Shown here: positions 1-5,368 of the stretch, piece by piece
How positions within the stretch are numbered: position 1 is the first letter of the stretch
Layout of the letters: each line of letters starts with the position of its first letter
NCBI GenBank assembly: GCA_020696955.1
Contig: JAJFBK010000015.1
Coordinates: 1 to 9,681, forward strand
From: Patescibacteria group bacterium
GTDB lineage: Bacteria > Patescibacteria > UBA1384 > CAILIB01
Length of the DNA: 9,681 nucleotides
Reading direction: 5' to 3'
Made by a program: the position numbers and the translations under genes
The notes under the pieces: model-generated
Told to the model about the DNA's origin: nothing
Databases searched by the model: none
Seen by the model: only the letters and a program-made list of their open reading frames with translations

Positions 1-56
1 GGTTATATTTTGTCAATAGGGTGGCTCACAACTTGGCGATCACAATAATTCCATAC

Positions 57-86
57 GCCTTTTCGACAGTTGAAAGGCATATTTTT
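57..86 (+). terminator. Possible terminator of a plus-strand gene ending upstream
   Basis: GCCTTT (57-62) pairs with AAAGGC (73-78) across a 10-nt loop, followed by ATATTTTT. A plus-strand frame open from base 1 ends with TAA at 46-48, so the last 15 codons of an upstream gene could lie at 1-48. That is too little sequence to identify a product. The stem is only 6 bp, so this is a moderate call. Confidence 0.4.
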
Positions 87-90
87 ATGA

Positions 91-129
91 AAATAAAAAA
101 AGAAGTCCTGCCAAATGGGTCAGGACTTC
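91..129 (-). terminator. Intrinsic terminator of the DUF1874-like gene
   Basis: A perfect 9-bp stem, GAAGTCCTG (102-110) with CAGGACTTC (121-129), has a 10-nt loop. Read on the minus strand it is followed by an uninterrupted T run (complement of 95-101) and further T-rich sequence. It lies 27 nt past the TAG stop of the minus-strand gene. Confidence 0.88.
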
Positions 130-155
130 AGAACGACAAACATGAGACCGAGAAA

Positions 156-500
156 CTACTCTTTGACAGAGTACAACGTGAAGGCAAACGTCGCCGAAGC
201 GACTTCCTCATCGGTGTACTCGTGGCGATCAGTGAAGCGGGGCAAGCCTCGCACACCCATCACCAGCACACTGTCTCCGACTTCCAACAACACCCGAGGG
301 GGAGTTGCCGGAATTGGCACATCAATGTCAAAACGCAAGCGCATTGCATTGATGGTACTCTGGTGACTAGGATTCAGACAAGGTTCAACGCCCTGTTCGA
401 TGAGTGCTTTAGCCCCATCAACTGTCAGAACTTTGCGCTCTATAAGCGCATCGCCCTGAAACATCCCGTCAGCTACCGCAAAACCAAAGTAAGTTTTCAT
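156..500 (-). CDS. DUF1874-like protein (AcrIII-1 / Crn2 / STIV B116 family, putative cyclic tetra-adenylate ring nuclease)
   Basis: A 114-aa protein, the usual length for DUF1874. The diagnostic stretch is SHQSTINAM at residues 45-53, which matches the family's GH(D/E)STI-type motif. His46 falls where the catalytic histidine (His47) of the SIRV1 ring nuclease AcrIII-1 lies. Downstream the family pattern continues: a beta strand ending in EVGDSVLV (73-80, compare EGDxALI), then a positively charged segment and TDEEV (96-100). Characterised relatives degrade the cyclic tetra-adenylate signal of type III CRISPR systems; other members have no known role. Assignment is by eye from motif memory. 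The Arg/Glu pair of AcrIII-1 is less clear here (Arg84, Asp91, Glu94 are candidates), so activity is uncertain. The ATG has only a weak ribosome-binding site (GGTGA, 3 nt upstream). The gene has its own promoter, long leader and terminator. Confidence 0.72.
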   Translation of the reverse strand: MKTYFGFAVADGMFQGDALIERKVLTVDGAKALIEQGVEPCLNPSHQSTINAMRLRFDIDVPIPATPPRVLLEVGDSVLVMGVRGLPRFTDRHEYTDEEVASATFAFTLYSVKE

Positions 501-629
501 TCTTCACCCAGGTGATCGGGCTGCATTCCTGCAGTCCATTGAAGGTCACCTTATTCCCCTTCAATCCCCTCAACTCCGGGGTATACGACTATTGGGAAGG
601 CAAAAATGTTTCTCGATATCTCAATGTTC
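501..629 (-). promoter_or_regulatory. Structured 5' leader of the DUF1874-like gene
   Basis: The promoter at 636-664 predicts a start near 629, giving a leader of about 129 nt. It contains consecutive inverted repeats: 566-569 with 578-581 (GGGG/CCCC, 8-nt loop), 538-545 with 558-565 (ATTGAAGG/CCTTCAAT, 8 bp, 12-nt loop) and 521-525 with 530-534 (CTGCA/TGCAG, GGAA loop on the minus strand). None is followed by a T tract, so they are not plain terminators. They could be an attenuator, a protein-binding site or an RNA-stability element. I recognise no known riboswitch. Confidence 0.4.
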
Positions 630-635
630 TGTGGG

Positions 636-664
636 ATTATACATGAGAATATCCAATTTGTCAA
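636..664 (-). promoter_or_regulatory. Consensus sigma70-type promoter for the DUF1874-like gene
   Basis: On the minus strand TTGACA (664-659) and TATAAT (641-636) are separated by exactly 17 nt, a perfect match to the consensus. The predicted start is near 629. It stands back to back with the promoter at 685-713, the two -35 boxes being 20 nt apart. Confidence 0.85.
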
Positions 665-684
665 TTACCAAATCTCCCTGAGCA

Positions 685-713
685 TTGACACCGTAGCCAT
701 ATTTTGGTATAAA
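685..713 (+). promoter_or_regulatory. Consensus sigma70-type promoter for the alpha-CTD-like gene
   Basis: TTGACA (685-690), a 17-nt spacer and TATAAA (708-713). The predicted start is near 720, giving a 22-nt leader with AGGAG at 732-736, five bases before the ATG at 742. Confidence 0.87.
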
Positions 714-741
714 CAACTATTGGAATTTTACAGGAGCAACC

Positions 742-1509
742 ATGGAAAAAGACCCGCTCAATGACTTGTATGAAGCTGTTGCAATCATCAACAGCGCCCT
801 CACGATAGATCTTCGTGACTTACTTTCTCAGGGTACCGATAAGCTACGCGAGACAGTTATCTACCTCAAGGAGAATTTGCCGACTTCCGATCAATTGGAA
901 GGAATTCTTTTACTGCTCGATGGGAAAGTCGAGAACAAGGAATGCCAGAAAGGTCCAGATGTGGGAGATAGGCTTAAGCGGGTACCGTTTCCGGTACCTG
1001 AGCAGACGCCGGTTAGCGCACTTGGTGCCTACTCATTGCTCGCAAAGAGATTAAATGAGAGTGGCATCGCAGTTATAAGCCGCATGGAAACACTTACAGT
1101 TGATGATTTGGCGAAAGAAATCAAAACATTGGGAACCCCAAGGGGAAAAACACAGCTGAAAGATATAAAGCGTTGTCTGGCAATGCATGGGATATCCCTT
1201 CAGGAAGACTCTGATGGATCAAAGATGATAGAGGAATACGATTCTATAAAAGAAAAAATATCCTCTTCATTTCCCCTGCTTCCGAATGAGATCCTTAGTC
1301 TGGACCTCGATATGCTTGCCCTAGGGACCAGCCTGGAGAACTATCTTATTCGCAGCTTCCCAAGCCATGACAGACAAGTCCCCTTGAAGCTGAAAGATCT
1401 CCTGGCCCTTGATTACCGGAAATTTTCGGAAGCAAAGGGAACTGGAGTCGCCCTACTTTCCGTGCTGAATGACCGCTTGGCTTGCCTCGGTTTGGCCTAC
1501 ACGTCTTAA
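742..1509 (+). CDS. Protein with two tandem RNA polymerase alpha-CTD-like domains
   Basis: A 255-aa protein. Residues ~91-154 resemble the alpha C-terminal domain: a leucine-rich opening helix, a DDLAKE segment, then TLGTPRGKTQLKDIKR (129-144), close to the alpha-CTD pattern (N)LGxKSLxEIKxxL, ending MHGISL. Residues ~189-253 repeat the plan more loosely (LGTSLENYL, LKLKDLLALDY, AKGTGVALLSVLNDRLACLGL). The helix-hairpin-helix fold of the alpha-CTD binds DNA upstream elements and activators. The N-terminal 80 residues (two predicted helices) are unrecognised and there is no alpha N-terminal dimerisation domain, so this is not RpoA. Inference: a DNA-binding or polymerase-interacting regulator. 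A consensus promoter, a good ribosome-binding site and a strong terminator make it a single-gene unit. An alternative is a DNA-repair-type helix-hairpin-helix protein. Confidence 0.68.
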   Translation: MEKDPLNDLYEAVAIINSALTIDLRDLLSQGTDKLRETVIYLKENLPTSDQLEGILLLLDGKVENKECQKGPDVGDRLKRVPFPVPEQTPVSALGAYSLLAKRLNESGIAVISRMETLTVDDLAKEIKTLGTPRGKTQLKDIKRCLAMHGISLQEDSDGSKMIEEYDSIKEKISSSFPLLPNEILSLDLDMLALGTSLENYLIRSFPSHDRQVPLKLKDLLALDYRKFSEAKGTGVALLSVLNDRLACLGLAYTS

Positions 1510-1537
1510 GGCATGAGAATGGTCCGCAAATCATTAC

Positions 1538-1570
1538 AATCCGCTACCTCTTACAGGTAGCGGATTTTTT
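1538..1570 (+). terminator. Intrinsic terminator of the alpha-CTD-like gene
   Basis: A perfect 12-bp stem, AATCCGCTACCT (1538-1549) with AGGTAGCGGATT (1555-1566), with a CTTAC loop and followed by T at 1567-1570 (six consecutive T in all). It lies 28 nt after the TAA stop at 1507-1509. Confidence 0.93.
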
Positions 1571-1596
1571 AAATGCTGAATTAAAAGATACTTTTG

Positions 1597-2595
1597 CTAC
1601 CAGGCAGTGGCCATTGATTCCAAATCCGAAAGGCTGGCAGCCATAAGCTGGCTGAATTCACCGTTATCGACTGGCTTCGTCAAAGATTCGTATATGGGAC
1701 TTTTCTTGTCGGGCATAAACCAAATCAAGAATTCATCCTCTTCAAATAAGGCTCTCATGGTTCCCCCAAAACGGTCACTGAGCTGAACCAATTTGTCCAT
1801 GGTCACGGGCTCAACAACTTGGTGCATTTCCGATCCTTCAACGGTCTGGATGTCGGTCATCACCCTAAACCTTTTATTGAACTCACTGTACTCAAGATTT
1901 CCCTCAGGCTTATACTCATAAACCATCCTGAGTTGCCCCGACCATTTTCGGGAAACGATCTCCAATCTGTTCAAAGTTGGACGGTCTAGTTTTACATACA
2001 ATAGAAACCCAAGACCTTGCATGTAGGCTGCACAAAACCGGTACCCACTATTCCCAAGGATTCCCCAAACCGTAAAACAGGTATTTGTTACCCCTTCCGC
2101 AACCAGGGCACTTGCTGGAGACAGGGCATCATCGGTGCGAGTCTGGACTCCCCGAAAGGGAGACATGACGTCCACAAGGGCGGAAGCCATCTTGTTTGGA
2201 AGCGTTCCCTGACCTCCACTTCCATAGTTGTATCCGTTGAGCTTAGCGAAGGCGGCATAGTGAGCGCCCAAATTAACTGAACGAGAAGGGGTTGACCGTT
2301 TCGACCCATGAAAAGAAAGGACGGCATATCCTCCTAGCACGGACGCCACGGCTATAATATGCTGCGGAGAAACCTGGGTTGAAGTAACTGTCATATAGGT
2401 AAAAAAGGCGCAAACAGCAATAACAAGTAACAGTATCCCGCCAAGAGCCGAAGCTCCAGGGTATGGCATGCGGCCAATAGAATAGTCAGAAAGCTCGGCA
2501 GATGAAGAGCCGTCGGCTTCTGGCACGAAAGTCCCTTCCCATAACTCAGGATTCAACCAAGGCTCACTCGTATCTTTTGGGAGAATATGTTCCAT
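1597..2595 (-). CDS. DUF3137-like two-segment membrane protein
   Basis: A 332-aa protein. A polar N terminus of ~45 residues is followed by two hydrophobic segments (~49-71 and ~78-96) that should form a transmembrane hairpin. The remaining ~235 residues form a soluble domain. The C-terminal part has the DUF3137 look: an aromatic-rich middle (FLLYVKLDRP; later FNKRFRVMTDI), then EPVTMDKLVQLSDRFGG and FEEDEFLIWFMP, resembling that family's sequence of a phenylalanine-rich strand, a 'P-x-x-M-x-x-L' helix and a final strand. The function of DUF3137 is unknown. The assignment is pattern-based and moderate. There is no Shine-Dalgarno sequence, and the promoter predicts a transcript beginning at the ATG. 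Only 26 nt separate its stop from the terminator of the convergent gene. Confidence 0.6.
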   Translation of the reverse strand: MEHILPKDTSEPWLNPELWEGTFVPEADGSSSAELSDYSIGRMPYPGASALGGILLLVIAVCAFFTYMTVTSTQVSPQHIIAVASVLGGYAVLSFHGSKRSTPSRSVNLGAHYAAFAKLNGYNYGSGGQGTLPNKMASALVDVMSPFRGVQTRTDDALSPASALVAEGVTNTCFTVWGILGNSGYRFCAAYMQGLGFLLYVKLDRPTLNRLEIVSRKWSGQLRMVYEYKPEGNLEYSEFNKRFRVMTDIQTVEGSEMHQVVEPVTMDKLVQLSDRFGGTMRALFEEDEFLIWFMPDKKSPIYESLTKPVDNGEFSQLMAASLSDLESMATAW

Positions 2596-2601
2596 ATAAA
2601 A

Positions 2602-2610
2602 AGTATAGCA
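2602..2610 (-). promoter_or_regulatory. Extended -10 promoter giving a leaderless mRNA
   Basis: On the minus strand TGCTATACT (2610-2602) is an extended -10 (TGn + TATACT). Counting seven bases past the box puts +1 at 2595, the A of the ATG of the DUF3137-like gene. No good -35 box is present, as is common for extended -10 promoters. The absence of a ribosome-binding site fits a leaderless transcript. Confidence 0.6.
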
Positions 2611-2636
2611 GAAACAACTGGTCGAACAGATTGCAA

Positions 2637-2665
2637 TTGATCACTTACGGCTTTTTTGATATAAC
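2637..2665 (+). promoter_or_regulatory. Promoter for the 2709-3524 two-gene unit
   Basis: TTGATC (2637-2642), a 17-nt spacer and TATAAC (2660-2665), with a TG at 2657-2658 making an extended -10. The predicted start is near 2672. GAGGAG at 2697-2702 then precedes the ATG at 2709 by six bases. Confidence 0.72.
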
Positions 2666-2708
2666 TATCCCACTCAGCTCAACGCTGAACGAACCCGAGG
2701 AGAAAAAT

Positions 2709-3068
2709 ATGGAAACCAAAGAAGTGACCATCACCTGCCCCGCACCAGGCCGCATCCTTAAACCCAGTGACGAATCATGGGAATTACGCACCTCTAATCG
2801 AACTGAACTTCAAAAGGAGTTTACAAAACTTATCGGACTTATTCCCCAAGGTGATGACGTGGGAATGAAAATAATTGGGTATTATCCTGCCGATGAGTAT
2901 GCTCATCGGCAAAAGGAAGTTGCCAGAGTGGAACATGGCCTGGATGACGACAAGGAATCTTGGGAAACAAAATTGCGATTGTTTTTGGATCATGTTGATC
3001 AGATACTGACTATTGAGATCACTTACGAAGAGAGCGCCGCCACAATCTATTATATCTTGGGAAATTAA
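2709..3068 (+). CDS. Hypothetical 119-aa protein, first of a two-gene unit
   Basis: I do not recognise the family. The frame is open further upstream (from 2502), but that part overlaps the divergent gene. ATG 2709 is chosen because GAGGAG sits six bases before it and a promoter lies just upstream. The protein is acidic and looks alpha/beta: an N-terminal strand with a CPAPG turn (residues 10-14), a basic-acidic helix around LQKEFTKLIGLIP, an ADEYAHRQKEVARVEHGLDDD helix region, and a C-terminal strand pair (ILTIEITYEE, ATIYYILG). There is no signal peptide or transmembrane segment. It is followed 39 nt later by the GTG-start gene at 3108, probably on the same transcript, since no terminator separates them. 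Confidence 0.7.
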   Translation: METKEVTITCPAPGRILKPSDESWELRTSNRTELQKEFTKLIGLIPQGDDVGMKIIGYYPADEYAHRQKEVARVEHGLDDDKESWETKLRLFLDHVDQILTIEITYEESAATIYYILGN

Positions 3069-3096
3069 TAGAGGCGCTCTGAAGAAAAACCATGCC

Positions 3097-3102
3097 GAGG
3101 AG
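3097..3102 (+). promoter_or_regulatory. Ribosome-binding site deciding a GTG start
   Basis: GAGGAG five bases before the GTG at 3108. An ATG at 3106-3108 overlaps the GTG but is out of frame with the conserved-looking reading frame, so the GTG is taken as the start. Confidence 0.7.
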
Positions 3103-3107
3103 CGAAT

Positions 3108-3524
3108 GTGAAGAAAAATGAACAGGAACTATATACCCGGCTCACTCCCATCATCCAAGCAATGGGAGGAACGGCTACCGCAGAGCGACTACACTCTGCC
3201 CAGCGTTGCTGCGTACATGTAGTGCCCGGATCCGGATCGAGTCCCAAGTATTGCCGACCGGCTGAACATATCCGATTCACCATTCCATTCCCGGAGTCGG
3301 AAAAGGCCTCTCTCGTCCTCGGTCGCTGTGACCAGGAAACCGGCACCATGCATGCCTGGATCGAAGGGATTTCCAATCCAGAGTCAATTCTGGAAGACCT
3401 GGGTACGCTCGAGAAAACTACGAATGGAACGTTCTCCAAACTCAAAACAGCAGAACTATCGGACGATTTGTTTCAAGATGTCATTGCGAAAATCAAACAG
3501 GCTTACAACCAAGAAAGGACCTAG
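3108..3524 (+). CDS. Hypothetical cysteine-containing 138-aa protein
   Basis: Not recognised. It starts at GTG with a strong GAGGAG site. An N-terminal amphipathic helix (residues ~4-30) leads into a cysteine-rich loop: Cys34-Cys35, His37 and Cys49 in a Gly/Ser/Pro-rich stretch, with Cys74 following a strand (ASLVLGRC). The spacing could suit metal binding or a disulfide, but it matches no zinc-finger pattern I know. The C-terminal third is predicted helical and charged (EDLGTLEKTTN, LFQDVIAKIKQAY). There is no signal peptide or transmembrane segment. It is probably co-transcribed with the 119-aa gene upstream and closes the unit just before a clear terminator. Confidence 0.68.
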   Translation: MKKNEQELYTRLTPIIQAMGGTATAERLHSAQRCCVHVVPGSGSSPKYCRPAEHIRFTIPFPESEKASLVLGRCDQETGTMHAWIEGISNPESILEDLGTLEKTTNGTFSKLKTAELSDDLFQDVIAKIKQAYNQERT

Positions 3525-3533
3525 CCGATTCAG

Positions 3534-3569
3534 AAGCCACGAGCACTACGCTGGTGGCTTTCTTTTTTC
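3534..3569 (+). terminator. Intrinsic terminator after the two-gene unit
   Basis: AAGCCAC (3534-3540) pairs with GTGGCTT (3554-3560). The stem extends inward by AGC/GCT after a single G-G mismatch, with a 5-nt ACTAC loop. It is followed by TCTTTTTTCT. Confidence 0.85.
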
Positions 3570-3595
3570 TTGACTGTTTCTGTAAATACTATACT
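3567..3595 (+). promoter_or_regulatory. Possible promoter of the MBL-fold gene
   Basis: TATACT (3590-3595) is a good -10 box. A TTGACT at 3570-3575 is only 14 nt away, while TTCTTG (3567-3572) has a 17-nt spacing but a poorer match. It overlaps the tail of the preceding terminator. The predicted leader of about 58 nt contains a small CGTCT/AGACG inverted repeat (3630-3634 with 3642-3646) just before the ribosome-binding site. Confidence 0.45.
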
Positions 3596-3659
3596 GTACG
3601 AATAAGCGCGAACCTTGAAAGTGTCCCCTCGTCTCGTGATAAGACGTAAAGGAGTATTT

Positions 3660-4622
3660 ATGAAAGTCACAACCTACGGCACTCGGGGTTCTGTCCCGAT
3701 TGCCAAGTCAGATGCCACACGGTATGGAGGCAACACCACTTGCCTTCGCATCGAGTCGGATTGCTTGCCAAATGATCATGCCTTGGTAGTTGATGCGGGA
3801 AGTGGGATCGTCCCTTTGGGATATGATCTTATCAGGGAGAACATTACCGATGTTAGCCTTCTCTTCACGCATTACCACCACGATCACACTCAAGGGCTCT
3901 TCCTGTTTCCTTTGACGTTCATGCCAAACGTCCAAAAGTACATGGTAGGCCCCATAGAGAGTGAAGTTGGACCGATTCAAATGCTACAAACCCTGATGAA
4001 GCCGCCGTTTTTTCCGCTCTCATCAGCAGAAGTGCAGCATCACTTCAAAGCCAAAGGAATCGAACACCCCAACAGTATGGTCATAATCATGCACCCTGTC
4101 GGAGGATTGAAACTGTGCAAAGTCAACGAACTGTGTGCCTTTGAAAATGCATCTCCAGCGCAAGTGCCCATGGGCAAGGGGAAATTTGACCTTGTCGAAT
4201 GCCTTGTGATCAAGATGCTGTATTCAAACCATCCAGAACGTACGGTTTCATACCGCTTTGAGGAGCGACCCACCGGCAAAGTATTCGTATTCCTGACCGA
4301 CCATGAAAACCAGGATGCTATGCCAACTGCCTTGAAAAAGCATTTGGCGGACGCAGATTTGCTCATCATGGACAGCCAGTATACCCCCAAGTCTTACCAC
4401 GAGGGTGGAAAAGCTGGCTACGGTCACGGAACTCCGGATTACTGTGTTCGTACGGCTCAGTCAGTAGGCGCCAAACGTCTCGGACTTACCCATCACGATC
4501 CCAGTTCTTCGGACGAGCAGGTCGATGACATTTTAGCCATAGCCAAAAATGAATCCCTCAGGATTGGTTTTGGCGGAGAAGTTGTCGCCTGTGCTGACTA
4601 CGGCGTCTTAGACGTCGCCTAG
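3660..4622 (+). CDS. MBL-fold metallo-hydrolase
   Basis: A 320-aa metallo-beta-lactamase-fold enzyme. The opening GTRGSVP (residues 7-13) and RYGGNTTC (21-28) are typical of the branch related to phosphodiesterases and RNase Z-like enzymes. The metal ligands are visible: HYHHDH (71-76, the HxHxDH motif), His191, Asp238 (LLIMDSQ) and His278 or His279 in LTHHDP. GYGHGT (253-258) is the region that closes the active site in this branch. It should be a cytosolic dinuclear-metal hydrolase. The substrate cannot be read from sequence; a cyclic-nucleotide phosphodiesterase or other phosphoester hydrolase is plausible. The ATG at 3660 is chosen over a start at 3615 because AAAGGAG (3648-3654) sits five bases before it and the fold's first strand begins there. 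It is a single-gene unit. Confidence 0.92.
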   Translation: MKVTTYGTRGSVPIAKSDATRYGGNTTCLRIESDCLPNDHALVVDAGSGIVPLGYDLIRENITDVSLLFTHYHHDHTQGLFLFPLTFMPNVQKYMVGPIESEVGPIQMLQTLMKPPFFPLSSAEVQHHFKAKGIEHPNSMVIIMHPVGGLKLCKVNELCAFENASPAQVPMGKGKFDLVECLVIKMLYSNHPERTVSYRFEERPTGKVFVFLTDHENQDAMPTALKKHLADADLLIMDSQYTPKSYHEGGKAGYGHGTPDYCVRTAQSVGAKRLGLTHHDPSSSDEQVDDILAIAKNESLRIGFGGEVVACADYGVLDVA

Positions 4623-4687
4623 TCACAACTAACAGCCCAGTACGCACACGTTTTGATGTCACTTTCGTATAAACCCGCGCTTTCAAA

Positions 4688-4724
4688 AAGGCCGTCCGGA
4701 TACCTCCGGGCGGCCTTGATTTTT
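4688..4724 (+). terminator. Intrinsic terminator after the MBL-fold gene
   Basis: A 13-bp GC-rich stem with one G-U pair, AAGGCCGTCCGGA (4688-4700) with TCCGGGCGGCCTT (4705-4717), has a TACC loop. It is followed by GATTTTT. Confidence 0.9.
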
Positions 4725-4745
4725 ATGTTATAGTTTCTTCATACA
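4716..4745 (+). promoter_or_regulatory. Possible promoter of the kinase/amidohydrolase operon
   Basis: Two readings are possible. TTGATT (4716-4721), 18 nt and CATACA (4740-4745) would start transcription near 4752, four bases before the ATG. Alternatively the extended -10 TGTTATAGT (4726-4734) gives a ~15-nt leader. Either way there is almost no leader and no Shine-Dalgarno sequence. Confidence 0.4.
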
Positions 4746-4755
4746 ACACTTCCCT

Positions 4756-5367
4756 ATGATCATCGGATTACTCGGCACTTTTGGAACCGGAAAAACAACA
4801 TTGCTTGAAGCACTGCGGGCTGAACGCCCTGATTTTGCTTATTTCAAAGAGAATATCAGGCACCAGATGGCTTCTTTCGGCCAAACTGAGAACATCTTCT
4901 CATTCATAGAAAGTGTGGGGGTTGGCGCCTTCGAGCTGCTCAACATGAACTCCCTGAGCGTCATAGACCCTGAGGTTAATCCTCTGCTGGATCCTACACA
5001 GGTCATGGTAGTTGATCAGGTTTCCGTCGGGCACTACGGCTATTACTTGGCACAGAGGAAGACTGACGCCGATTTCCGATTTGAGCCACTTCTGAAACGG
5101 ATGGCTCTCCACTATGCGAATCTCACAGATCTGTTCATTTACCTGCCGGTCGGAGTTTTCCCCCTTGTTGGTGATGACATGCGCCCCCTAGATCCGGCCG
5201 CCCAGATCAGCATCGACAATGGTATCGAACGAGCAATTCTGGACTTAAAAATACCACAAGAAAAAATACACCGACTTAAATCAGTCAGCATAGAGAGTCG
5301 AACGCTGGAAGTGATAGATCTGGTGGAGGACCCAGCAAATATCCAGCCAAATTCAATAATCCTCTGA
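4756..5367 (+). CDS. P-loop NTPase, AAA_28 / NadR-kinase-like
   Basis: A 203-aa protein. Walker A is at residues 7-14 (GTFGTGKT), right at the N terminus, which fixes the start. A hydrophobic strand ending in VMVVDQ (83-88) supplies the Walker B-type Asp87. A FIYLPVG strand is followed by GDDMRPLDPAAQ (139-150), which resembles the Arg-containing lid segment of AAA_28 proteins and the NadR kinase domain (typically DGxRxxDxxxQ). The fold and size fit a small nucleoside/metabolite kinase rather than a motor ATPase. The substrate is unknown. There is no ribosome-binding site; the mRNA is probably leaderless or nearly so. The stop TGA is separated by one base from the ATG of the amidohydrolase gene, so the two are translationally linked and probably act together. 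Confidence 0.82.
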   Translation: MIIGLLGTFGTGKTTLLEALRAERPDFAYFKENIRHQMASFGQTENIFSFIESVGVGAFELLNMNSLSVIDPEVNPLLDPTQVMVVDQVSVGHYGYYLAQRKTDADFRFEPLLKRMALHYANLTDLFIYLPVGVFPLVGDDMRPLDPAAQISIDNGIERAILDLKIPQEKIHRLKSVSIESRTLEVIDLVEDPANIQPNSIIL

Positions 5368-5368
5368 T

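Noticed and set aside
21..515. Long plus-strand open frame over the start of the window
   Set aside because: It runs antisense through the DUF1874-like gene, its terminator and its start. The composition is unlike a protein, and no ribosome-binding site precedes it.
981..998. GGTACCG/CGGTACC hairpin
   Set aside because: A 7-bp hairpin with a TTTC loop inside the alpha-CTD-like gene, with no T tract. It encodes a Pro/Val linker and is probably incidental.
2502..2708. N-terminal extension of the 119-aa gene
   Set aside because: The extension overlaps the 5' end and promoter of the divergent gene. A promoter and a good ribosome-binding site point to ATG 2709 instead.
3065..3445. Minus-strand open frame opposite the 138-aa gene
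   Set aside because: The plus-strand gene has a strong ribosome-binding site and shares a promoter/terminator unit. The antisense frame has neither.
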